In this document: positions 53,276 through 61,298 of the stretch, piece after piece
How the letters are laid out: each line of letters starts with the position of its first letter
How positions within the stretch are numbered: position 1 is the stretch's first letter
Source: DATDAH01 sp963845425
Lineage (GTDB): Bacteria; Actinomycetota; Acidimicrobiia; Acidimicrobiales; DATDAH01
DNA length: 64,000 bases
Assembly: GCA_963845425.1 (NCBI GenBank)
Contig: CAWJSC010000012.1
Coordinates: 15,837-79,836 of the forward strand
Reading direction: 5' to 3'
Notes under the pieces: model-generated
The model's database searches: none
What the model saw: the letters and a program-made list of their open reading frames with translations, nothing else
What the model was told of the DNA's origin: nothing
Program-made: the position numbers and the translations under genes

Positions 53276-53986
53276 GCCGGCCCAGCGGGACTGGCCGAAG
53301 CGGTAGCCGACGGAGCGCACGGTCTGGATCAGGTTGGCGTGCTCCTCGCCCAGCTTGGCCCGCAGGCGCCGGACGTGGACGTCCACGGTGCGGGCCCCGC
53401 CGTAGTACTCGTAGCCCCAGACCCGGCTGAGCAGCGTCTCGCGGGTGAAGACCTTGCCGGGGTGTTGGGCCAGGAACTTCAGCAGCTCGTACTCCATGTA
53501 GGTGAGGTCGAGCGGCCGGCCGGCGATCAGGGCCTGGTAGGTCTCGAGGTTGAGCACCAGCGGCTCGTACTCCACGAGCTCGGCCTGGATCCCGCCGCCG
53601 GACCGCCAGAACTGGTGCCGCAGGCGGGCCTCCAGCTCCCGGGGGTGGAAGGGGGAGAGGCAGAAGTCGTCGTAGAGGTCTTCCCGCAGCTCCAGCTCGC
53701 CGAGCTGGGCGCCGGAGATGAGCAGCAGGACCGGGGAGACCGGTGTGTCCCGGCGGCGCAGGGCCCGGCAGAGGGCGAAGGCCCCTTCGGGGTCGGTGTC
53801 GGCACAGATGACCGCCCCGCCCCAGCCCCCGGCGGGCTCGTTGCGGGTGGCCCCCACCTCGTCGCCCACGGCCTTCCAGGCGAAGCCCGAGAGGTCCAGG
53901 GTCTGGACGAGGTCGGCCGGCGCGGGGTCCGGGAAGACCAGGACCGGCTCGGTGGCGGCGGCCGTCTCGGCAGCGCTCTGCGTCAT
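53273..53986 (-). CDS. glnR: GlnR-like orphan response regulator
   Basis: 237 aa. N-terminal atypical receiver (GGAVICADTDPEGAFALCRALRR; SPVLLLISG) without the usual D-D/K pattern, and a C-terminal winged helix typical of actinobacterial GlnR: DLTYMEYELLKFLAQHPGKV, LLSRVWGYEYYGGARTVDVH and LIQTVRSVGYRFG. GlnR controls nitrogen genes and is not phosphorylated by a kinase; its position beside three glutamine synthetases supports the call. It follows the first glnA on the same strand. Confidence 0.82.
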   Translation of the reverse strand: MTQSAAETAAATEPVLVFPDPAPADLVQTLDLSGFAWKAVGDEVGATRNEPAGGWGGAVICADTDPEGAFALCRALRRRDTPVSPVLLLISGAQLGELELREDLYDDFCLSPFHPRELEARLRHQFWRSGGGIQAELVEYEPLVLNLETYQALIAGRPLDLTYMEYELLKFLAQHPGKVFTRETLLSRVWGYEYYGGARTVDVHVRRLRAKLGEEHANLIQTVRSVGYRFGQSRWAG

Positions 53987-54073
53987 CGGCTCTTCGCCTG
54001 ACGGCTCATCGCCCTGCGGGCCTCTTCGGCCCGCCGAATGGCTTCGCCCTTCATCGACAAGAGCCTGCCACCT

Positions 54074-55432
54074 TCACCAGACGGGGAGGTAACGAGCGAG
54101 CTCGAAGGGGGTGACCTGGGCCTTGTAGGCGGCCCACTCGTTGCGCTTGTTGCGCAGGAACCAGTCATGGACGTGCTCGCCGAGCGCCTCGGCGACCAGG
54201 TCGGAGTGCTCCATGGCGTCGAGCGCGTCGGAGAGTGACTGGGGCAGGGGGTGGAGGCCCTCGGCGGCCCGCTCCTCGGGGGTGAGCTCGAAGATGTTGC
54301 CCTGCTGGGGGTCGGGCAGGTCGTAGCCCTCCTCGACGCCCTTCATGCCGGCGGCCAGCAGCACCGAGTACGCCAGGTAGGGGTTGCAGGCCGGGTCCGG
54401 GGCCCGGTACTCGATCCGGGTCGAGGACTCCTTGCCCCGCTTGACCACGGGCACGCGCACCAGGGCCGACTGGTTGTTGCGGCCCCACGAGACGAACACC
54501 GGGGCCTCGAACACCGTCTGGGATCCGGTACCTGTGCCCTGCACGAGGCGCTTGTAGGAGTTGACCAGCTGGTTGGTCACGGCGGTGATCTCGGGGGCGT
54601 GGCGCAGGAGGCCGGCGATGAAGTGGCGACCGACCTTGGACAGGCCCATCTCGTCGCCCGGGTCGTGGAAGGCGTTGACGTCGCCCTCGAACAGCGACAG
54701 GTGGGTGTGCATCCCCGAGCCCTGCACCCCCTCGAGCGGCTTGGGCATGAACGTGGCGTACACGCCCCCCTCGAGGGCGATCTCCCGCACGACCAGGCGG
54801 GCCGTCATGATGCTGTCGGCCATCGAGAGGGCGTCGTCGTAGCGCAGGTCGATCTCGTGCTGGCTGGGGCTGTCCTCGTGGAAGCTGTACTCCACGGGGA
54901 TGCTCATCGCCTCCAGGGTGTGGATGGTCCGCTTGCGCAGGTCCGAGGCCACGTCCGCGGTGGTCAGGTCGAAGTAGGAGCCGCTGTCCAGGGGGGCGAG
55001 GGGCGTGGTCGGATCGCCGTCGGCGAAGTAGAAGAACTCCAGCTCCGGGGCGCAGTAGAAGGAGTAGCCCCGCTCGCGGGCCCGGTCCAGGTTCCGGCGC
55101 AGGATGCCTCGGGGGTCGCCCTCGAAGGGGCTCCCTTCCAGGTCCTCGATGTCACAGAACATCCGGGCGGAGTTGTCGTCGGCCATCGACCACGGCAACA
55201 GCTCGAAGGTGTTGGCGTCGGGTCGGGCCAGGACGTCGGACTCCTGCAACCGCGAGAAGCCGTTGATGGCTGACCCGTCGAAGTGCATGCCTTCGGCGAA
55301 CGCGGTCTCCAGCTCGGCGGGACTGATGGCGAAACTCTTGAGTTGGCCCAGCACGTCGGTGAACCAGAGCCAGATGAGTCGGACGCCGCGTTCCTCGACG
55401 GTGCGCAGCACATACTCCTGCTGACGCTCCAT
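54074..55432 (-). CDS. glnA: Glutamine synthetase, type I, without adenylylation tyrosine
   Basis: 452 aa. Makes glutamine from glutamate, ammonia and ATP. Motifs: MHFDGSAINGFSRLQESD, APELEFFYF, GSGMHTHLSLF, RVPVVKRGKESSTRIEYRAPDPACNPYLA (long motif near 338-366). At the place where GSI-beta enzymes have NLYDLP, this one has NIFELTPEE, so the tyrosine target of adenylylation is Phe; this is the GSI-alpha pattern. ATG 55432 is divergent from the type II enzyme. Confidence 0.93.
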   Translation of the reverse strand: MERQQEYVLRTVEERGVRLIWLWFTDVLGQLKSFAISPAELETAFAEGMHFDGSAINGFSRLQESDVLARPDANTFELLPWSMADDNSARMFCDIEDLEGSPFEGDPRGILRRNLDRARERGYSFYCAPELEFFYFADGDPTTPLAPLDSGSYFDLTTADVASDLRKRTIHTLEAMSIPVEYSFHEDSPSQHEIDLRYDDALSMADSIMTARLVVREIALEGGVYATFMPKPLEGVQGSGMHTHLSLFEGDVNAFHDPGDEMGLSKVGRHFIAGLLRHAPEITAVTNQLVNSYKRLVQGTGTGSQTVFEAPVFVSWGRNNQSALVRVPVVKRGKESSTRIEYRAPDPACNPYLAYSVLLAAGMKGVEEGYDLPDPQQGNIFELTPEERAAEGLHPLPQSLSDALDAMEHSDLVAEALGEHVHDWFLRNKRNEWAAYKAQVTPFELARYLPVW

Positions 55433-55481
55433 GGAGCCATGATGACGGGTGATCGGACGCCGTGGCCCCGTTCTGGGGCTC

Positions 55482-55509
55482 GTTCACATGGCGTTCACAT
55501 TTGTGCAAC
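55482..55509 (+). promoter_or_regulatory. Candidate GlnR box between two glutamine synthetase genes
   Basis: GTTCAC at 55482-55487 and 55493-55498, spaced 11 bp, with a third weaker half-site TGCAAC at 55504-55509 in the same phase. This resembles actinobacterial GlnR sites (GTNAC/GAAAC half-sites at 11-bp steps). The 163-nt gap 55433-55595 holds no gene. Confidence 0.5.
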
Positions 55510-55595
55510 CGCTCCGAAATCGGGCGCGGCGATCCTGTCCCCACCAGTGGCCGATGGGCGTTCCCACCCGGCCTCCCGAGACAACCGAGGTATTC

Positions 55596-56609
55596 GTGAC
55601 TTACAGGGCTGAGTACTTGTGGATCGACGGCAACGAGCCGACCACCGAGATCCGCTCCAAGACCAAGATCATCCCCGACGGTGGTGAGGTCGGCATCTGG
55701 GGCTTCGACGGCTCCAGCACCAACCAGGCCAGCGGTGACAACTCCGACGTGGTCCTGCAACCCGTCTTCACCTGTCCGGACCCGATCCGGGGTGGCGACA
55801 ACATCCTGGTGATGTGCGAGACCCAGCTGACCGCTGACCTCTCGCCCCACCCGACCAACACCCGGGCCATTGCCCGCGCCGCGCTCGACAAGTACGGCGA
55901 CCAGGAGCCGATCTTCGGCCTCGAGCAGGAGTACACGATGCTCGACCCGGCCTCGGGCTGGCCCTACGGCTTCCCGGCGCACGGCTACCCCGGTCCCCAG
56001 GGCCCGTATTACTGCGGCGTCGGCGCGGTGAAGATCGCCGGTCGCGACATCGTCGAGGAGCACACCACCATGTGCATCGAGGCGGGGTTGGCCATCTCCG
56101 GCACCAACGCCGAGGTCATGCCCGGCCAGTGGGAGTTCCAGATCGGCCCGGTCGACACCGTCACCGTGGGCGACCACCTGTGGATCGCCCGCTACCTGCT
56201 CTACCGCCTGGGCGAGAAGTACAACGTCGAGATCTCGATCGCGGCCAAGCCCATGAAGGGCGACTGGAACGGCGCCGGGATGCACACCAACTTCTCGACC
56301 AACAAGATGCGCGAGGACTACGACGCCATCATCACCGCCTGTGAGGCCCTCGGGTCCCTGGGCAAGCCCGAGGAGCACCTCACGGGCTACGGCGTCGGCA
56401 TCGAGGACCGCCTGACCGGCGCCCACGAGACCCAGCGCTTCGACCAGTTCAGCTACGGCGTGTCGGACCGGGGCGCCTCGGTCCGCATCCCGTGGCAGGT
56501 CGCCAAGGAGGGCAAGGGCTACATCGAGGACCGTCGCCCGAACGCCAACGCCGACCCCTACGTGGTCGCCGCCCTCATGACCAACACGGTCTGCGAGGCC
56601 CTCGTCTAG
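55596..56609 (+). CDS. glnII: Glutamine synthetase, type II (eukaryote-like)
   Basis: 337 aa, typical GSII length. YLWIDGNEPTTEIRSKTKI, WGFDGSSTNQASGDNSDVVL, FGLEQEYTML, GDWNGAGMHTNFST and DRGASVRIP are diagnostic. GTG 55596 is chosen (N-terminus TYRAEYLWIDG); an upstream in-frame ATG at 55449 would include the regulatory region and is rejected. A GlnR-like box lies about 90 nt upstream. GSII is usually induced under nitrogen limitation. Confidence 0.94.
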   Translation: MTYRAEYLWIDGNEPTTEIRSKTKIIPDGGEVGIWGFDGSSTNQASGDNSDVVLQPVFTCPDPIRGGDNILVMCETQLTADLSPHPTNTRAIARAALDKYGDQEPIFGLEQEYTMLDPASGWPYGFPAHGYPGPQGPYYCGVGAVKIAGRDIVEEHTTMCIEAGLAISGTNAEVMPGQWEFQIGPVDTVTVGDHLWIARYLLYRLGEKYNVEISIAAKPMKGDWNGAGMHTNFSTNKMREDYDAIITACEALGSLGKPEEHLTGYGVGIEDRLTGAHETQRFDQFSYGVSDRGASVRIPWQVAKEGKGYIEDRRPNANADPYVVAALMTNTVCEALV

Positions 56610-56637
56610 GCCGCACCGAGATCCCCCCAGAGCGTCA

Positions 56638-56679
56638 CAGCCCGGGGTTCGCCTGGCGGAAGGCGACCCCGGGCTGTTT
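56638..56679 (+). terminator. Intrinsic terminator after type II glutamine synthetase
   Basis: Stem CAGCCCGGGGTTCGCCT / AGGCGACCCCGGGCTG (one bulged base) with loop GGCGGA, followed by TTT. One of the clearest intrinsic-type terminators in the window. Confidence 0.75.
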
Positions 56680-56697
56680 CGCGCCCGAACGAGTCCG

Positions 56698-56709
56698 TAG
56701 GGTTCGCGC
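56698..56709 (+). promoter_or_regulatory. Leaderless-type promoter of the GSI-beta gene
   Basis: TAGGGT (56698-56703), 6 nt, then ATG at 56710. Confidence 0.6.
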
Positions 56710-58134
56710 ATGCAAGAGCGCACGCCCGCCGAGGTCGTCGAGTACGCCCGGGAGGAGGGCGTGGAGATCGTCGACTTCCGCTTCTGTGACCTGCCGGGAC
56801 TGATGCAGCACTTCTCGGTGCCGCTGCACGAGTTCTCCGAGGAGAGCTTCGAGGAGGGCCACGGCTTCGACGGCTCCTCGGTGCGGGGCTTCCAGGAGAT
56901 CCAGGAGTCGGACATGATCCTCCGGCCCGACCCCAACACGGCCTACCTGGACCCGTTCACGGCCCGGCGCACGCTGAACCTGAACTGCTTCGTCCACGAC
57001 CCCATCACGGGTGAGCCGTACAGCCGGGACCCCCGCTTCATCGCCCAGAAGGCCGAGGAGCACCTACTGGCCACCGGCGTGGCTGACACCTGTTACGTGG
57101 GGCCCGAGGCCGAGTTCTTCGTGTTCGACGATGTCCGCTTCAGCCAGACCCAGCACTCGGCGATGTACTCGGTCGACTCGGTCGAGGCGTCCTGGAACAC
57201 CGGCCGGGACGAGGGCCCCAACCTGGGCTACAAGCCCCGCTACAAGGAGGGCTACTTCCCGGTTCCGCCCATGGACCACTTCCAGGACCTGCGCTCGGAG
57301 ATGACCATGGCGCTCGAGGCCCTGGACATCCCCGTCGAGGTCCAGCACCACGAGGTCGGCACCGCCGGCCAGGCCGAGATCGACATCCGCTTCGACTCGT
57401 TGGCCGCCATGGCCGACAAGCTGATGCTCTTCAAGTACGTGATCAAGAACGTGGCCCGCCAGGCGGGCAAGACGGCCACGTTCATGCCCAAGCCGATCTT
57501 CGAGGACAACGGCTCGGGCATGCACGTGCACCAGTCGCTCTGGAAGAACGGCGAGCCCCTCTTCTTCGATGAGGCGGGCTACGCCGGCCTGTCGGACCTG
57601 GCCCGCTGGTACATCGGTGGCCTCCTGGCCCACGCCCCGGCCGTCTGTGCCTTCGCCAACCCCACGACCAACAGCTACAAGCGCCTGGTGCCCGGCTACG
57701 AGGCCCCGGTCAACCTCGTCTACTCCCAGCGCAACCGCTCGGCTTCGGTCCGCATCCCGCTCTACTCGAAGAGCCCGAAGGCCAAGCGCATCGAGTTCCG
57801 CTGCCCCGACCCGTCGGCCAACCCGTACCTGGCCTTCTCCGCCATGTTGCTGGCCGGCCTCGACGGCATCGCCAACCGCACCGAGCCCCCCGACCCGGTC
57901 GACCGGGACCTCTATGACCTGCCTCCCGAGGAGCTCCGCAACGTCCCCCAGGTCCCCGCCTCACTGGAGGCGGCCCTGGACGCCCTCGAGGCCGATCGGG
58001 ACTTCCTGCGGGCCGGTGACGTCTTCACCGACGATCTCATCGACACCTGGGTCGCCTACAAGCGCACCGCCGAGGTCGACGCCCTCCGCCTCCGCCCCCA
58101 CCCCTGGGAGTTCCACCTCTACTACGACATCTGA
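56710..58134 (+). CDS. glnA: Glutamine synthetase, type I beta, adenylylatable
   Basis: 474 aa. HGFDGSSVRGFQEIQESDM, GPEAEFFVFDDV, GSGMHVHQSLW, NRSASVRIPLYSKSPKAKRIE and the adenylylation loop VDRDLYDLPPEE with Tyr near 401, so activity is probably set by GlnE. Ends HPWEFHLYYDI. Its last codons, stop and downstream terminator are repeated at 59890-60011 (see repeat entries), which marks this 3' end as an integration site. Confidence 0.95.
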   Translation: MQERTPAEVVEYAREEGVEIVDFRFCDLPGLMQHFSVPLHEFSEESFEEGHGFDGSSVRGFQEIQESDMILRPDPNTAYLDPFTARRTLNLNCFVHDPITGEPYSRDPRFIAQKAEEHLLATGVADTCYVGPEAEFFVFDDVRFSQTQHSAMYSVDSVEASWNTGRDEGPNLGYKPRYKEGYFPVPPMDHFQDLRSEMTMALEALDIPVEVQHHEVGTAGQAEIDIRFDSLAAMADKLMLFKYVIKNVARQAGKTATFMPKPIFEDNGSGMHVHQSLWKNGEPLFFDEAGYAGLSDLARWYIGGLLAHAPAVCAFANPTTNSYKRLVPGYEAPVNLVYSQRNRSASVRIPLYSKSPKAKRIEFRCPDPSANPYLAFSAMLLAGLDGIANRTEPPDPVDRDLYDLPPEELRNVPQVPASLEAALDALEADRDFLRAGDVFTDDLIDTWVAYKRTAEVDALRLRPHPWEFHLYYDI

Positions 58135-58230
58135 CCAAAATGTGCCTCTGACCTGGGTCGATGCGCTTGCGCATCGGCCCAGGCCGCGCTCAGGCCGCGG
58201 GAGGAAGCGGCAGCGGCGGTTGCCAAGGTC
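58103..58230. repeat. Direct repeat, copy 1: glnA 3' end, terminator and flank (candidate att site)
   Basis: Covers the last codons of glnA, the stop, and about 95 nt beyond. 36 nt from CCAAAATGTGCC through GATGCGCTTGC are identical to copy 2; a further 34 nt (GCATCGGCCCAGGCC...) match after a single inserted base. Within the glnA codons copy 2 differs at several bases (for example TGA vs TAG stop). Confidence 0.8.
58152..58183. terminator. Bidirectional terminator hairpin behind glnA
   Basis: 15-bp stem CCTGGGTCGATGCGC / GCGCATCGGCCCAGG with one G-T pair and loop TT. The copy at 59939-59971 carries one extra C at the loop. Confidence 0.65.
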
Positions 58231-58516
58231 ATGTCCTCGGCCGTCGAGCGACTGGACATCGACGAGATTGCCCCCAACCTCATCGAGGCCTACGAACAGC
58301 TCAAAAGGCACCCGGAACCGACGCTCAGCGGGTTTGCAACTCGGTGCTCGAGCCCGCTGACAACCGCGGGTGGGATCGCAGCGACGTCCGCGAAGGGGGT
58401 GGAAGGGCCTGACCGGCTGCCACGACGTACCCGATCAGGTGGGCCAGGGTCAGCCTGACCGGACATCGCGTCGAACCGGGGGCATGAACTGCCCCGTTCG
58501 GGGTAGGCCCTTGTCC
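58184..58516. other. Stretch without a confident gene
   Basis: Contains one short open frame (ATG 58231, 75 codons; ERLDIDEIAPNLIEAYEQLK at its start, then poor coding character) that I do not recognise and would not call a gene. No repeat or promoter is clear. Confidence 0.5.
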
Positions 58517-58606
58517 ATGCTTTACACCCTGCTCGTCATCCTGGTCGCCGTCGTTCTGGTCGTCGTGGTCCTGAATGTCATCCGGAGCCGCGGCCGCAGC
58601 GTCTAG
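58517..58606 (+). CDS. Possible tiny membrane peptide (29 aa)
   Basis: MLYTLLVILVAVVLVVVVLN followed by VIRSRGRSV: a single hydrophobic helix and a basic end. No clear ribosome site. Could be a real small membrane protein or chance; its strong hydrophobic/basic pattern is the only support. Confidence 0.35.
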   Translation: MLYTLLVILVAVVLVVVVLNVIRSRGRSV

Positions 58607-58800
58607 GCGCCGGCTCGGCGGCTCCCCAGCCCGACTGGGGTTCCCCCACTCATGGACCTGTCTGTCCAGCAGCGTCGCTTGGCGCGCTCCGCCGACGTGG
58701 TGGGCTGTTGGTCGAGCACAGCCTCCGGCGTGGCGGGCCGGCTCGCGTTCAGGCGATGTCCCTCGTCTGAGGTCGGCTTACTTGCGGGAGCGGAATCCAG

Positions 58801-58839
58801 TGCGCTCGGAGGGACTCGAACCCCCAACCTTCTGATCCG
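58801..58839 (-). pseudogene. 3' fragment of a tRNA-Arg gene
   Basis: On the minus strand: CGGATCAGAAGG, T-arm GGGGGTTCGAGTCCCTC, and acceptor 3' side CGAGCGC-A. The 5' half that should pair with the acceptor (GCGCTCG) is absent; upstream bases do not form a D-arm. Such 3' halves are left at the ends of elements that insert into tRNA genes, so this is probably an old attachment-site remnant. Confidence 0.7.
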
Positions 58840-58869
58840 TGGTCACGAGGGCGTACGACCCAACGGCGC

Positions 58870-59022
58870 CTAGTCGGAGATGGGTGAGTCCTCGACGGTC
58901 GCGAGGGCCAGGACCTGCTCCCTCGTCATGGTGAACGCGTGTGACGTCTTGGCGTGGGAGACCGCCTTCTCGACGAACTCGTCCTCGGAGTCGCCGGTGA
59001 CGTCCGTCCCGCAATCGCAGCA
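58870..59022 (-). pseudogene. DUF1059-like small protein, start missing
   Basis: 50 codons reading CCDCGTDVTGDSEDEF.EKAVSHA...SHAFTMTREQVLALA, which follows the DUF1059 pattern of Cys pair, GDSEDE and HA..SH. No start codon lies at the expected distance; the preceding KFGAL appears in another frame, suggesting a frameshift at the N-terminus. Function of the family unknown. Confidence 0.45.
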
Positions 59023-59136
59023 GCGCGCCGAACTTCTCCGCGCTTTCCCCCTCCGCGCCGCCGCATGCGTGTGTAGGGTCACCGCCAGCGCGCATCGTGC
59101 GCGTGGAGTGACACAGGATACGGGGGGGGACGGTAC

Positions 59137-59769
59137 ATGTACCTTTACTCGCGGCGCACACGCGTCAACAGCTTCGACGCGGTGACGTGGGCCACCGACA
59201 CCGCCGCAGCGGCTCAAGTCGCCGCCGGCGTGGAGATGCAGGTGTGGGGCGCGGTCTACTCCGCGGGGTTCGGCACGATCGCGTGGACGGCCTGGTACGA
59301 GACCTTCGTCGCCCTCGAAGCGGCCACGAACGCGATGATGGCCGACGAGGCCTACATGGCGAAGTCCGCCGAGGGCAGCCAGTGGGCGGTACCCGGTGCG
59401 GGGGTCGACGATCAGCTCCAGGAGCTCGTCGCCGGGGTCCCCGATCCGGATGCCAACCCCCTGTACGTCAGCTCCGTGCAGGCGACGTGCGCGGGCGGCA
59501 ATATCGCTCGGGGCATGGCTGCCGGCGTTGAGATCGCACAGCGGGCGGATGCGGCCACGGGGGCGACCACGTTGTTCTGTCGTAACGTCACCGGACCGTA
59601 CTCGGGGGTGTCCTGGTTCACGGGCTCCGAGGACGGAGCCGCCGTGGACGCGCAGAACGCGGCGCTGGCCGCTGATGCGGGGTTCGTCGAGTTCATCGAC
59701 AGCCTCGCTGGCGTCTACATCGACAACGTGGATCCCGCGCAGTCGGTGCTTTGGCGCCGCCTGAGCTGA
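59137..59769 (+). CDS. Hypothetical protein with two similar halves
   Basis: 210 aa, not assigned. The two halves look alike: VEMQVWGAVYSAGFGTIAWTAWYETFVALEAATNAMMADEAYM near 28-70, and ATTLFCRNVTGPYSGVSWFTGSEDGAAVDAQNAALAADAGFV near 140-182. Each gives a beta-strand, Trp/Gly turn, then helix, reminiscent of dimeric alpha-beta barrel (NIPSNAP-like) repeats; this is an inference. ATG preceded by a G-rich stretch GGGGGGGACGG. It is the only intact larger gene between the two glnA-end repeats, so it may be cargo. Confidence 0.6.
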   Translation: MYLYSRRTRVNSFDAVTWATDTAAAAQVAAGVEMQVWGAVYSAGFGTIAWTAWYETFVALEAATNAMMADEAYMAKSAEGSQWAVPGAGVDDQLQELVAGVPDPDANPLYVSSVQATCAGGNIARGMAAGVEIAQRADAATGATTLFCRNVTGPYSGVSWFTGSEDGAAVDAQNAALAADAGFVEFIDSLAGVYIDNVDPAQSVLWRRLS

Positions 59770-59889
59770 GACCGCAGACCTGCTCGCCCGTCAGCCCGAG
59801 CCGCCACCAGCCGGCGGCGTCAGCCGCGCCGAGACCTCCTGCTGAGCAAGGGTCAGATTGACCGAGCGTTTCCGTCGATTCCTCGCGGC

Positions 59890-60011
59890 CTGGGGAGCTT
59901 CACCTGTACTACGACATCTAGCCAAAATGTGCCTCTGACCTGGGTCGATGCGCTTGCCGCATCGGCCCAGGCCGCGCTCAGGCCGCGGGAGGCCGCGGCA
60001 GACGCCGTTCC
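59890..60011. repeat. Direct repeat, copy 2: displaced glnA 3' end and terminator (candidate att site)
   Basis: Contains GAGCTTCACCTGTACTACGA plus CATCTAG, i.e. codons for ELHLYYDI and a stop, where glnA itself ends EFHLYYDI; then the identical 36-nt block and terminator. It also contains the last codons of the MFS gene (minus strand), whose reading frame stops at 59978. Confidence 0.8.
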
Positions 60012-61298
60012 TGGAGCGCCACTCGACCCAGAATGCCTGCGGCGAGGATCATCCACAGGGTGAGGTAGACGAAGGCGGCGGTGGGCGAGATGACGGTCCA
60101 GAGGATGCCGGCGATGGCACTGGCGGCGAGGTTGCCCAGGCTCTGGACCCCAGCGAGGAGCCCGAAGGCGGAGCCGCGCAGGTCGGGGCGGGGCGTGGTT
60201 GGCGACCGCGGTGTGCTCGGCCGTCTCGACGCAGCCGATTGCGAGTCCGGCGGCAAGGAACCACACGGCGAGGACGGGGATGTTGGCGGTGTCGACGGCG
60301 AGTCCGGCGTAGGCGAGACCGAAGAGGACCACCCCGGCGAGGAGGATGCGGTCGGCGCCGTGGTGGTCAGCGAGTCGGCCGGCGGGGAAGCTCCCGAGGG
60401 TGGCGGCGAGGTTGTAGAGGATGTAGAGGACGAGGGCGAGTTGCACGGCGTCGTCGTGAGGGCGTCCGGGGTCGAGCAGGTCTGTTGCTCGCAGGATGAG
60501 CAGCGTGGCGGCGACGTTGCCGACCTCGAATGCTCCGATGCCGCCGAACAGCGGCTTGAGCTCGCCGGTGAGCACGGGCCGGACCCGGATCCGCAGCGGG
60601 GGTCGGTCGGTCCTGCGGGCCCGGCGGGTGTGGCCGATGGCGTAGAGGATGGCCACGGTGGCGAGCAGGCCGGGGATGATCGACAGGAAGATCGCGGTGC
60701 GGGTGCCGACCGCGGTCACAAGGAGGAGGGCGATGATGGGACCGACGAGGGCGCCGAGGTTGTCCATGGATCGTTCGAAGCCGTAGGCACGGCCGTAGAC
60801 GGCGGGTGGGGCGAGGTCGGCGAGGAGGGCGTTGCGGGCGGGGACGCGTAGACCCCGGGCGGTCCAGGCGCCGGCGCGGAGGATGCCGACCTGCCAGACC
60901 GAGGTTGCGGCACCGATCAGCCCGCTGAGTACGGCGGTGGCGGTGTAGCCGCCGACGGCGGTGGCTCGGCGTCGTTCGGGGTCGTCAGCGAGGGCGCCAC
61001 CGACGAAGCGGGCGCCGCCGGCGAGGCCGTCCGAGACTCCCTCGATCAGTCCGAGTGCAGAAGCGGTGCCGCCCAGGGTGTCGGTGAGGAACGACGGGAG
61101 AAGGGCGGTGGGGATCTCGTGGCCGACATCGGCCAGGAAGCTGGCGGCGCCGATCCCACCCACGCCGCGGTCGAGCCACTCGATCTGCTCGGGCGCCTCC
61201 TCCACCAGTGAAGTATGGGCGGCAAGCGCGGCCGGCTCGAACCCGGACCGTCGTGCGCGTTGTTCGACGGCCGTCAGATCGGCAATGCGTCTCGGCAA
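59978..61298 (-). pseudogene. MFS transporter, frameshifted
   Basis: About 430 codons. TTG start (PRRIADLTAVEQRARRSG). Twelve-helix-type major facilitator features: GIGAASFLADVGHEIPTALL, LGLIEGVSDGLAGGARFVGG, RVPARNALLADLAPP, GRAYGFERSMDNLGALVGP. The frame is lost near 60184-60194 in a run of G and C (GGGGCGGGGC); on the other side it continues with TPRPDLRGSAFGLLAGVQSL and ends ERRLPRPPAA. One extra base explains it. The start overlaps the integrase stop by 25 nt. Efflux substrate unknown. Confidence 0.8.

Noticed and set aside
58231..58458. 75-codon open frame in the accessory gap
   Set aside because: No recognisable domain, no ribosome site, and the second half has poor coding character.
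58778..59161. Minus-strand open frame ending in QKVGGSSPSERT
   Set aside because: That peptide is the usual mistranslation of a tRNA-Arg 3' end; the region is annotated as a tRNA fragment instead.
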